DNA from: Candidatus Moranbacteria bacterium CG_4_8_14_3_um_filter_41_13
Lineage (GTDB): Bacteria > Patescibacteriota > Minisyncoccia > Moranbacterales > UBA1568
Assembly (NCBI GenBank): GCA_002782305.1
Contig: PFHN01000097.1
Location: 1 to 11,574, forward strand
Length of the DNA: 11,574 nucleotides
Direction of reading: 5' to 3'
Notes under the pieces: model-generated
What the model was told of the DNA's origin: nothing
The model's input: the letters and a program-made list of their open reading frames with translations, nothing else
Databases searched by the model: none
Part shown: piece after piece, positions 1 to 7,588 of the stretch
How the letters are laid out: the number at the start of each line of letters is the position of its first letter
How positions within the stretch are numbered: the stretch's first letter is position 1
Made by a program: the position numbers and the translations under genes

Positions 1-143
1 TACGGCATCCATAGGAAATTTTTCGAATAAAGAATGCTTTCTCGGACAAGTGGAGCAACCGAAAAAAAATTCTTTGGGTTACTTTCCTCTACAACATTGG
101 AAGGATTGCTATTCAAAGAAGAATGGAGGACAACGAAAAACAC
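1..143 (-). CDS. Possible start of an unrecognised gene, cut by the window edge
   Basis: Downstream of murJ, one minus-strand frame stays open from the murJ stop to the window edge (about 56 codons), while the other two minus-strand frames are closed early. A GTG at 143 is preceded by AGGAG at 154-158, ten bases away, which is a somewhat long but usable Shine-Dalgarno spacing. It would start about 27 bases after murJ. The 47 visible codons begin MFFVVLHSSLNSNPSN and later read FFSVAPLVRESILYSK. I do not recognise a family. A TTG at codon 10 is an alternative start. The open frame, same strand and operon-like spacing favour a real gene, but AT-rich DNA can leave a frame of this length open by chance, so this is tentative. 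Confidence 0.35.
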   Translation of the reverse strand, partial: MFFVVLHSSLNSNPSNVVEESNPKNFFSVAPLVRESILYSKNFLWMP

Positions 144-170
144 ACTTTTTCTGCTCCTGTAGACTTTTTT

Positions 171-1823
171 TTACCAATCACCTCGCTCTGGATGGTCTTC
201 AGCAAGCGTCGCTGTTTCAGGACGTCGCAGGATTTTACAAAGAATAAAACGTTTGACCATCTTGAGCTCATCAACATCAAAATAGTGACATATCACAAGG
301 AACGCCACTCCGCCGATGAGAAAGCCTGTCGAAAGCTGAAATAACACTTTCCAAAATGTATCCAGTTCACTTATCGTCAAAGCGAAAACATATTTCGAAA
401 CTTGTGCAATCATCGATGCTCCAAACGCAGCAAAGAAAATTTTCATCAGTGGGAAGAAAAATATGTGATCATTCCACGATGATACGCGCTTCCGCAAAAG
501 CCAGTAGAGAAGCAGGAGATTGCAGATACTACTTGCCGAAAAAGCAATAGCGAGTCCTTGTACTCCATATATCGGAAGAAGAAGAGGGATAAGAGCAATT
601 TGAAGAGCAGTACTAAACAGTGCAATATAAAAAGGAGATTTGGTATCCTGAAGAGCAAAAAAGGCTCTCGCGAAAAGAGGAATCAAACTTTGTGCAAACA
701 AACTTATAGAAAGAAATTTGAGTACCTCAAAGGTAAGAATAGTGTCTTCCCAGTCGAAACTTCCAGCACCAAGAATAACACGAACAAGTTGAGCACGGAA
801 AATAATCATAAAAAGAGAAAGAGGAAGTACGAAGAAAAGAATACGTCTTGATGTCTCTGCAAGTATTTCGAAGAAATCGTTATCTTTTTTCTTCGCTGCG
901 AGGGAAGAAATCGCTGGAAAAATAGCCACAGAAAATGCAATACCAAACAGTCCTAGTGGGACGCTCTGAATATTATTTGCCAAAGTAAATACAGCCAAGC
1001 TACCAGCAGAGAGGAGTGATGCAAAAAATGCGACCGCAAAAAGGCTCACCTGACTTACTGCTAGACCGAGCGTACGCGGTATCATCAGGCGGATCACTTG
1101 ACGCACGGACGCATCCGCAAGAACGTGCTTAATATCAGCAGAGAAATGGAAGCCTGTTTTCCGGAGCGACGGGTATTGAATGAGCATATGAAAAAACGAT
1201 CCCACAACCACTCCCCAAGCAAGACCGAGAGGACCTATCCATGGAGCGAGAAACAGTGCTCCACAAATAATTCCTATATTGTACACAATTGGTGCTAAGG
1301 AGTAAGCAACGAATTGTTTGAATGAAACAAGCACTCCGCCAAAAATAGCACTCACCGAAAGGAAAAGCGGAGAAAGGAGCATCACTCGCGTCAAACTCGT
1401 CGTTAACGTTATCTTCTCAGGAGAGAATCCTGGGACAAGGAGGTGAGTGATTGTCCCTGCAAACATAATACCAAGAAGAGAGAGGCCTCCAAGAAAAACA
1501 AGCAGAAGGTACAGAATATGCGATGTAAGTTTGAAAGCATCTTCTTTCTTCTCTTCGACAAGGAACGTGGTAAATACAGGAATAAACGCAGCACTGAGTG
1601 CCCCAAGGACAATCAAACTATAGAGGAGGTCTGGGACACGAAAAGCAGCATAATAACTATCCAAGATATCGCCAGCACCAAATTCGGACGCGAGTATGCG
1701 ATCACGAAAAAAACCAAGAAGACGACTTGCAAGACCTGCAAACGCAATCAAAAGAGCAGCACCGCCTACTGTCTTACTTGGCGAACTCATCCATACAGAA
1801 ATTTTTTTGAGAGAGCGATGCAT
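171..1823 (-). CDS. murJ: Lipid II flippase MurJ (MviN family)
   Basis: Polytopic inner-membrane protein of the MOP superfamily. MurJ moves undecaprenyl-linked peptidoglycan precursor (lipid II) from the inner to the outer face of the membrane. The 550-residue length and repeated hydrophobic segments fit the family. Family signatures are LASRLLGFFRD near residues 31-41, SYYAAFRVPDLL at 56-67, GALSAAFIPVF at 74-84, and later VPLGLFGIAFSVAIFPAIS and RAFFALQDTKSPF. Arg34, Asp55, Arg62 and Arg250 sit where MurJ has conserved charged residues in its central cavity. The tail after the last helix is short and charged. Two ATG codons stand in tandem at 1826 and 1823. AAGGA upstream is two bases from the first and five from the second, so 1823 is preferred. 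It follows the DUF4012 gene by 13 bases. Because it sits in a polysaccharide operon, transport of another lipid-linked glycan is possible but unproven. Confidence 0.95.
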   Translation of the reverse strand: MHRSLKKISVWMSSPSKTVGGAALLIAFAGLASRLLGFFRDRILASEFGAGDILDSYYAAFRVPDLLYSLIVLGALSAAFIPVFTTFLVEEKKEDAFKLTSHILYLLLVFLGGLSLLGIMFAGTITHLLVPGFSPEKITLTTSLTRVMLLSPLFLSVSAIFGGVLVSFKQFVAYSLAPIVYNIGIICGALFLAPWIGPLGLAWGVVVGSFFHMLIQYPSLRKTGFHFSADIKHVLADASVRQVIRLMIPRTLGLAVSQVSLFAVAFFASLLSAGSLAVFTLANNIQSVPLGLFGIAFSVAIFPAISSLAAKKKDNDFFEILAETSRRILFFVLPLSLFMIIFRAQLVRVILGAGSFDWEDTILTFEVLKFLSISLFAQSLIPLFARAFFALQDTKSPFYIALFSTALQIALIPLLLPIYGVQGLAIAFSASSICNLLLLYWLLRKRVSSWNDHIFFFPLMKIFFAAFGASMIAQVSKYVFALTISELDTFWKVLFQLSTGFLIGGVAFLVICHYFDVDELKMVKRFILCKILRRPETATLAEDHPERGDW

Positions 1824-1836
1824 CATGATCCTTTTT

Positions 1837-3990
1837 TTATTGCTTATGAGTGAAAATTATACCAGAAAAAACATCTGTTTTAAGTTGTGACTCAAACTTC
1901 CATTGTCGTTCATACGGTATCAGATTTCCATTCATTTGCCAAACCGATTCCATATTCCTCGGGAAAAGAATCGATGAAACAATGTTACTTCCTACAGAAC
2001 CAGATTGTTTCTGATACAGCACTGTGTATGAATCTACTCCACCGTCCTCCATTTTTCGTGTATCAAGAGAAAAAGGAAGTCTATAGCGATATTCTACGGT
2101 TACCGATTCTTTTGGACTCACATATACCCATGCTCCAAAAACAGTTTTATCAGCATCCACAGAAATACGAGTGCCAGTCTTCTCGTCGATAGTAATCGAT
2201 GATTCTTCTTTTGCTACATCAGCATCAACACGGAAACCGAGTGCTTTATAATCAAGTGGTTCTGATGGAAACTCCCATGTAGCACCTTGCGTCGAAAGAA
2301 GCACTGATCCTTTTGGTACATACACCCGCATATAATCTGCATTCACTTTGTTCCACCACTCATACGGTGTGTTCCCTCCATGATGCGTACGCGTGATAGA
2401 AAGCGTATCGACAATCGATCCATCCTCACTGATTTCCGCTGTATGATTGATCGTTTCATCGATCACGCCGTCCGTTTTATAGCCATTGATATTTGAATGT
2501 ATGACACTAACATAATCCTTTGATGTTGGCAGTATTTTCCCTGACCAACCAGCTTCGTCGATGAGCGCTTCAGTGCCTTCGTGACGCATATAGAGGAGTA
2601 TTTGTTTCTCATTCAAACCCTCTACAAGAGCATTGGCAATCCTGTAAAATGTTTCCTTGTCTTGTGAAGCAAATACTTTTTCAATAAGAAGCACCGTCAA
2701 ATCTGCCAAGACTTTTTTGGGCTTATTTTCTTCTTTGTCATACTTCGTCTCTACTTGATCTTGAATAAGTGTGACAAAATTCTCACTGTTTACTGTGAAA
2801 CCATACTCTGGTAAATCGATCGGTCCTGTTTCTCGAAGGAGTTTCTGCATCACGGTCGGAGTAAGGGTAATCACACCATCCACCGTCGGCCCTCCTGTTT
2901 TTTCATAGAAAAAAATAGCTTTCTCGGCTGACGCGGGAAAATCAGGAAACCAATTGCTATCATGCAAACTCCACGTAGCGCTGACTTTTTGAATAGGTTT
3001 TGGTGGGACAATATTCTCTTTGAGTTGTCCATCAGGATTGAAAATACCATCAACGAAGAACCGTTTGACTCTTCCATTTTCGACATCCATCAGAGCGTAT
3101 GTTCCAATAAATCCTCCTGTTGCACGCATTTCTTGATTATTTTGAAGGAGGAATAAATACTTACGAGGACCATTGGCTCCTAGCAGTTCCTTAAGCAAAA
3201 ATTCGTGATTATCAAAATTTTTCAGAAGACCAAGTAGTAAAGGCAGATTTTTTTTCACTGAAAGAAATTTATCCCTCTTCTCCTCAGGGACATCATCAAT
3301 CTTTATTTTCTGGAGCACATTGTCCCCTGCTTCGAGTTCACTTTGTGCCTGCGTGAGAGGAATGTCGATACTCGCTAGAAAATCGAGCCAAGAAATTTTT
3401 TCTCCCTGATCATAGGCATCTTTCGAAACAGAAAGTTCTTCCACAATATGCGTGAGCGGTATACCTGCCAAAGCGAAATGTTGTCCTGCTTCCAGTGCAT
3501 ATTTCCCTGAGGCAATGGTCGAAAGACCTGGAATAAATCTGGTGATATTAAGAAGTGGTCCGCCCCACACAAACAAATTATCTGTGCCAGAAGAGAATGA
3601 TTGATAGGCATCACGAAATGCCTTCGTCGAATCTTCAAAATTGGATGCTTTGATGTTCTGAACCGCCAATGAAATATTTTGAAAGCCTTGATTGCCATCT
3701 TCTACTACTCGCGTTCGCATTTTCGCCCCCCTATAACCGATAAAAAGAAGCACTATTACAAGACAGGAAAGTAAAAAAAAATTCCGCGATAGAAGATATT
3801 TTGTTCCTTTTTTTGCCTTTGTTTCTTTCCGATGCAGTTTCTTGGGCTTGAATACTTCAAAAGATACATCAGGGGATGAAATCATTTCTTCTCTTGGCAA
3901 TTGATATTCATATTTAACAATGTGATGCGTGTGAGGAATAGGACGCTTTATATCAGAAAAGACAGATAATCGTTTTTTATATTCGGACAT
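1837..3990 (-). CDS. DUF4012 family membrane-anchored protein
   Basis: A 717-residue protein with a basic cytoplasmic N-terminal tail of about 68 residues, one transmembrane segment at about 70-86 and a large extracytoplasmic part. DUF4012 hallmarks are YLFLLQNNQEMRATGGFIGT at 278-297, HDSNWFPDFPASAE at 343-356 and DGVITL followed by LLRETGPIDLPEYG at about 371-397. Residues after about 500 look beta-rich, with a Gly/Trp segment GGNTPYEWW. The family is common in Patescibacteria and Actinobacteria and has no established reaction. Its position after a glycosyltransferase and before murJ suggests a role in assembling or attaching surface glycan outside the membrane. I chose ATG 3990 over a TTG at 3996 because ATG is the stronger start. 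It leaves 14 bases after the preceding gene. No Shine-Dalgarno is visible. Confidence 0.88.
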   Translation of the reverse strand: MSEYKKRLSVFSDIKRPIPHTHHIVKYEYQLPREEMISSPDVSFEVFKPKKLHRKETKAKKGTKYLLSRNFFLLSCLVIVLLFIGYRGAKMRTRVVEDGNQGFQNISLAVQNIKASNFEDSTKAFRDAYQSFSSGTDNLFVWGGPLLNITRFIPGLSTIASGKYALEAGQHFALAGIPLTHIVEELSVSKDAYDQGEKISWLDFLASIDIPLTQAQSELEAGDNVLQKIKIDDVPEEKRDKFLSVKKNLPLLLGLLKNFDNHEFLLKELLGANGPRKYLFLLQNNQEMRATGGFIGTYALMDVENGRVKRFFVDGIFNPDGQLKENIVPPKPIQKVSATWSLHDSNWFPDFPASAEKAIFFYEKTGGPTVDGVITLTPTVMQKLLRETGPIDLPEYGFTVNSENFVTLIQDQVETKYDKEENKPKKVLADLTVLLIEKVFASQDKETFYRIANALVEGLNEKQILLYMRHEGTEALIDEAGWSGKILPTSKDYVSVIHSNINGYKTDGVIDETINHTAEISEDGSIVDTLSITRTHHGGNTPYEWWNKVNADYMRVYVPKGSVLLSTQGATWEFPSEPLDYKALGFRVDADVAKEESSITIDEKTGTRISVDADKTVFGAWVYVSPKESVTVEYRYRLPFSLDTRKMEDGGVDSYTVLYQKQSGSVGSNIVSSILFPRNMESVWQMNGNLIPYERQWKFESQLKTDVFSGIIFTHKQ

Positions 3991-4004
3991 ACGCAATGTG
4001 CATT

Positions 4005-5165
4005 TTATTTTGTCTGCTCATACACTCTTTTCGTTTCCTCTGCCATACGAGTGAAGCTATATTTACCCACTTGTTGATATCCAGCATTTCTGAGCGTATC
4101 TTGGAGCACTGATGAAGTAAGTATCGTTTGTAATCCGTCTTCGAGTGATTGCTTACTCTGTGGATCAAAATACATCGCCGATGTACCGAGTATCTCTGGA
4201 AGCGAGCCACAAGAAGAAGAAAGTACTGGGAGACCTCGCGCCATAGCTTCGAGCGGAGGGAATCCAAATCCTTCATAAAACGAAGGGAAAATATAACATA
4301 CCGCAAAACGATAGAGCGTCCCTAACTCGAAGTCATCAACAAAATCTGTAAAGAGAATATTCGTTATGTTTTCTTTCTTCGCTTTTCTTTTGAGGCGAGC
4401 ATAGAAATAATCCTCTTTACCTACGAGTACAAACGTATACGCAGGGAACTTCAGTGCTAGATGAAGAAAAATATCGAGATTTTTATGCGGATACGCATTA
4501 CCTACATACAGCAGATATGGTTTCAGTATATCATGTATTTCACTTCTTGGCGTATCACTGCTCTTGTCTAACCAAAGACCCATACGGGTGAAAAATGCCT
4601 GCTCTTTTGTCTTCGATAGAAATTGACAAAAAGAGTCTGTTGCTTCATATATCACTCTCACTTTATCTCTCGAGTGAGGATACTGAGCCACAATATCCTG
4701 CGCGGTAAATTGTGAAACCGTAACGACAAAGTGGGAACGATACACTGCACAAGCAATAACCAAACGATACATCAGAAACTTCACGGTATAAAATACTTCT
4801 GAACGTGTCGTATTTTGCATCGTTGGATAGTGGAGCAAGATAAGGTCGTGTATCGTAACAACGAATTTCTTCGGATACAAAATAGGTATATTGAAATGAG
4901 GAAAATGCACGATATCCAAACGATACCAGAGAAGCTCCAGAGGGAAAATGATTTGTTCGAGAAATCCGTACCACCGATAATTCGCCTTCACTTTTTTGAA
5001 GCGAGGATTACGAGGACAATACACGGAAAAATTCTCTTCAAGTAAGAAAATGAAATACTCATTCTCTGTATCAATCTCTTCTAAATGTGCAATGAGTTTT
5101 TCTGTATATCGACCGAGACCCTTACCAATCGATCCATAGAAACGAGCATCAATCCCTATACGCAT
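4005..5165 (-). CDS. GT4-type glycosyltransferase (GT-B fold)
   Basis: A 386-residue retaining glycosyltransferase of the GT-B fold, expected to act at the cytoplasmic face of the membrane. The N-terminal domain opens with MRIGIDARFYG and a glycine-rich loop GKGLGRY at 14-20, then HFPHF at 87-91, TIHDL at 104-108 and VTVSQFTAQDI at 148-158. The nucleotide-sugar domain starts at LLYVGNAYPHKN (218-229). The EX7E signature runs from Glu298 to Glu306 within FYEGFGFPPLEAMARGLPV, and SLPEILG follows at 321-327. These are typical of GT4 mannosyl-, glucosyl- and rhamnosyltransferases. The operon makes dTDP-rhamnose and UDP-glucose, so either could be the donor, but sequence alone does not decide it. 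No transmembrane segment is obvious. The start ATG lies 12 bases after the upstream stop, with no Shine-Dalgarno visible. Confidence 0.92.
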   Translation of the reverse strand: MRIGIDARFYGSIGKGLGRYTEKLIAHLEEIDTENEYFIFLLEENFSVYCPRNPRFKKVKANYRWYGFLEQIIFPLELLWYRLDIVHFPHFNIPILYPKKFVVTIHDLILLHYPTMQNTTRSEVFYTVKFLMYRLVIACAVYRSHFVVTVSQFTAQDIVAQYPHSRDKVRVIYEATDSFCQFLSKTKEQAFFTRMGLWLDKSSDTPRSEIHDILKPYLLYVGNAYPHKNLDIFLHLALKFPAYTFVLVGKEDYFYARLKRKAKKENITNILFTDFVDDFELGTLYRFAVCYIFPSFYEGFGFPPLEAMARGLPVLSSSCGSLPEILGTSAMYFDPQSKQSLEDGLQTILTSSVLQDTLRNAGYQQVGKYSFTRMAEETKRVYEQTK

Positions 5166-5177
5166 AATAACTTTTAT

Positions 5178-5870
5178 TTATTTCTCTTCGAGAGATTGCT
5201 TTTGTATATCGAGTTCAAAGAGAAGCAAGGATTGCGAAGCGAGAATCTTGAACATTTCTACGTCTTCCAATTGATTGGTCACCTTTGGGAAAATAAGAAA
5301 CGCTGAAATATTTTTTGCTTTCCTTGGGGACCTCACAAGAGCAAATTCATCTTCTTCCCAAAATATTTTTTTCGAGCGTAAAAGTACCTCTCCTGAAAAT
5401 CTGGAAAAATATTCCTTCGTTGGTACGTCTACAGATTTCACAATAACTTTTTTCTTAACGTCCACAAAACGCAATGCGACCGCTTCTTCTTTGGCGAGCA
5501 CCTTCACCGCTTGCAAAATAGGATCATAAATACTAATATGATTTTTTGAGGTAATCTGAGACTGCACTTCAGGAAGATGGAAAATAAGGTTCTTCACAAT
5601 ATCAAACTTCCGATTCATACCACCGATATACGAATACGAATCCGATAGATCTTTCGTGATGTCATTGGTTTTTCTCTGAAGATGAAGTTTTTCCCGAAAA
5701 ACTTTCAGTAATTCCTTCTCTTTCGCCAAATAAAGGACGAAAGCGAAAACACCAAAACAAAGTATGATGAGTGATTCAACATCTTCTTCTCGAAAAAAAG
5801 CATTCCCCTCACGAATAATCTGAGGAACAAAAACAGTAATAATAAAAATGAGGAGATAAATCCAATACAT
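5178..5870 (-). CDS. Membrane protein of unknown function with GAF-like C-terminal part
   Basis: I do not recognise a named family. The 230 residues show a hydrophobic helix at about 3-19, a short polar loop, a second helix at about 33-49 and then a charged helical linker of Lys, Glu and Arg residues up to about 72. A segment DSYSYIGGMNRKFDIVKNL at 77-95 follows. Residues 112-222 alternate in an alpha/beta fashion: helix YDPILQAVKVLAKEE, strands around VALRFVDV, VIVKSVDV and AFLIFPKV, and a last helix EDVEMFKILASQSLLLFEL. That layout resembles a GAF-type sensory domain, judged by eye only. No histidine-kinase, GGDEF or other output domain is present. It lies 9 bases after galU and 12 before the glycosyltransferase, so it is surely co-transcribed. 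A regulatory or scaffold role in glycan synthesis is a guess. Confidence 0.8.
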   Translation of the reverse strand: MYWIYLLIFIITVFVPQIIREGNAFFREEDVESLIILCFGVFAFVLYLAKEKELLKVFREKLHLQRKTNDITKDLSDSYSYIGGMNRKFDIVKNLIFHLPEVQSQITSKNHISIYDPILQAVKVLAKEEAVALRFVDVKKKVIVKSVDVPTKEYFSRFSGEVLLRSKKIFWEEDEFALVRSPRKAKNISAFLIFPKVTNQLEDVEMFKILASQSLLLFELDIQKQSLEEK

Positions 5871-5879
5871 ATATTCAAC

Positions 5880-6767
5880 TTAGAGTGAATAATTTTTCAG
5901 ATACTCGCGAAATTTTTCTCCTATCTCTGGATGTTTCAATCCAAAATGTACGGTCGTTTTGAGAAAATTAAACTTATCTCCAGTATCAAGCCATTCACCT
6001 TCGAGGGTGCGACCGTATATAGGGAGGTTCTTCCCGAGCATCAAATCAAATGCATCCGCCAAACGAATTTCACCTGATTTCCCCGATTCCATACCTGCCA
6101 ATGTTTTGAATACTTCATTGGTAATAATATATTTCCCCACTGCAACTGATCTACTCGGAGAATCTTCCGGTTTTGGCTTCTCTACGATGCGCGTTATTTT
6201 CCAATCTCGTTCATCAAGTTTATCCCCTGCAACGACACCAAATTTTGATACGTCTTCGAGAGCTACTTCTGAAAGACCAATAATTGGTGTGTGATACTTC
6301 TCATAGGCTTCAATGAGCTGTTTTGCTGCTGGCACATTACTATCGTAAATACAATCACCAAAAATAACGAGGACAGATTCATCATCATCTACGAGGTGAG
6401 CTGCCTGAAGAAGTGCATGTCCATCACCGAGCGGAATAGGCTGGCGTACATAGGAGAACTTTGCGAGTGTTGCTATCTTTTGTACCACTTCGAGTAAATC
6501 TTGTTTGTTCTTCTCTACGAGTGTATCTTCGAGTTCATATGAAACATCAAAGTGATCTTCAATGGCCCGCTTGCCACGACCCGTCACGAAGATAATTTCT
6601 TCGATCCCTGATGCCACAGCCTCTTCCACAAGATACTGCACTACTGGTTTGTCTACTACTGGCAACATTTCTTTTGGTTGTGCTTTGGTTGCAGGAAGGA
6701 AACGTGTTCCAAAACCAGCAACAGGAAGAATAGCTTTTTTAATTCTTCGTGGCATTGTATTGTCCAT
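5880..6767 (-). CDS. galU: UTP--glucose-1-phosphate uridylyltransferase GalU
   Basis: Makes UDP-glucose and pyrophosphate from UTP and glucose-1-phosphate in the cytoplasm. The 295-residue length is normal for the family. The GalU nucleotide-binding signature GFGTRFLPATKAQPKEMLP is at 18-36, followed by FVTGRGKRAIEDHFD at 60-74, a QPIPLGDGHALL loop at 109-120, metal-site Asp138 in VIFGDCIYD, KFGVV at 175-179, VEKPKPEDSPS at 195-205, SGEIRLADAF at 231-240 and EWLDTGDKFNFL at 258-269. The loop reads PLGDGHA where many GalU proteins have PLGLGHA. An alternative start at 6755 gives MPRRIKKAILPVAG, closer to textbook GalU N-termini. I kept 6767 because its 14-base gap matches the other spacings. 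No Shine-Dalgarno is visible at either. It shares glucose-1-phosphate with RfbA just upstream. Confidence 0.94.
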   Translation of the reverse strand: MDNTMPRRIKKAILPVAGFGTRFLPATKAQPKEMLPVVDKPVVQYLVEEAVASGIEEIIFVTGRGKRAIEDHFDVSYELEDTLVEKNKQDLLEVVQKIATLAKFSYVRQPIPLGDGHALLQAAHLVDDDESVLVIFGDCIYDSNVPAAKQLIEAYEKYHTPIIGLSEVALEDVSKFGVVAGDKLDERDWKITRIVEKPKPEDSPSRSVAVGKYIITNEVFKTLAGMESGKSGEIRLADAFDLMLGKNLPIYGRTLEGEWLDTGDKFNFLKTTVHFGLKHPEIGEKFREYLKNYSL

Positions 6768-6781
6768 AGATGTAGAGAAAA

Positions 6782-7576
6782 TTATTTTTTAAGAGAAACT
6801 GCTTTCTTGAATTCGGCATTGAATTCGGCAATCGCATCATTCACCATAGGATGGAAACGACTCCGAAAATCATGCTCTCTCACATAACTACTGGCTTCAA
6901 AAAGTGATTCGTGCGTACCAGTATCGAAATAGGCTCCTTCTATCACTCTCACATCGAGCATCTTTTTCTCTAGATAATATTTGTGCACATCAGTAATTTC
7001 CAGTTCACCGCGTTCAGAAGGTTTGATGGATTTCGCTGCCGAGACTACTTCTTTGTCAAAAATGTAAATCCCTGGAATAGCAAAGGAGCTCTTGGGCATA
7101 GTCGGTTTCTCCTCAATAGAAATCACTTCATTCTGGTCGTTAAACTCCACTACTCCGAAGCGTTCTGGATCTGCTACGTGTTTGGCAAAAATACGTCCAC
7201 CAGATGTGAATGACTGTATGGCTTCTGTAAAATCATCTTCGAAAATATTATCCCCTAGAATAAGCGTCGTAGATTCACCATCGATAAAATCTTCTGCCAA
7301 AATAAAGGCTTCTGCCAAACCACGTGGCTGTTTCTGTACAATAAAAGAAATATTCACACCAAATTTATGGAACATTGATCCGAGAAGATTGAGAAAATGT
7401 CCCGAATGATCTGGCGCTACGATAATAAGAATATCTTTGATACCTGCACCGATGAGGGTATTGAGCGGATAGAAGATCATTGGCCGATCATATACAGGCA
7501 AGAGCTGTTTGGATGTGACAGCGGTGAGTGGTAACAATCTCGTTCCTGTTCCTCCTGCAAGAATAATTCCTTTCAT
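6782..7576 (-). CDS. rfbA: Glucose-1-phosphate thymidylyltransferase RfbA/RmlA, short form
   Basis: First enzyme of dTDP-L-rhamnose synthesis: dTTP plus glucose-1-phosphate gives dTDP-glucose and pyrophosphate. Signatures are MKGIILAGGTGTRLLPLT at 1-18, SKQLLPVYDRPMIFYPL at 22-38, LGDNIF at 107-112 with metal-site Asp109, ERFGVVEF at 138-145, EEKP at 155-158, RGELEITDV at 189-197 and FDTGTHESLFEAS at 217-229. At 264 residues it is about 25 shorter than the classical enterobacterial enzyme and lacks most of the C-terminal helical extension that forms part of the allosteric site there. The base-contacting loop reads GLAEAF, with Glu89 where classical RmlA has Gln. I chose ATG 7576, which gives the canonical N-terminus and a 12-base gap after glyA. 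An ATG at 7582 would add two residues. Confidence 0.93.
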   Translation of the reverse strand: MKGIILAGGTGTRLLPLTAVTSKQLLPVYDRPMIFYPLNTLIGAGIKDILIIVAPDHSGHFLNLLGSMFHKFGVNISFIVQKQPRGLAEAFILAEDFIDGESTTLILGDNIFEDDFTEAIQSFTSGGRIFAKHVADPERFGVVEFNDQNEVISIEEKPTMPKSSFAIPGIYIFDKEVVSAAKSIKPSERGELEITDVHKYYLEKKMLDVRVIEGAYFDTGTHESLFEASSYVREHDFRSRFHPMVNDAIAEFNAEFKKAVSLKK

Positions 7577-7588
7577 ATACATAATACA

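Noticed and set aside
1443..1853. 136-codon plus-strand open frame opposite the start of murJ
   Set aside because: Antisense to conserved MurJ segments, with low-complexity Lys/Arg/Asn content. No support as a gene.
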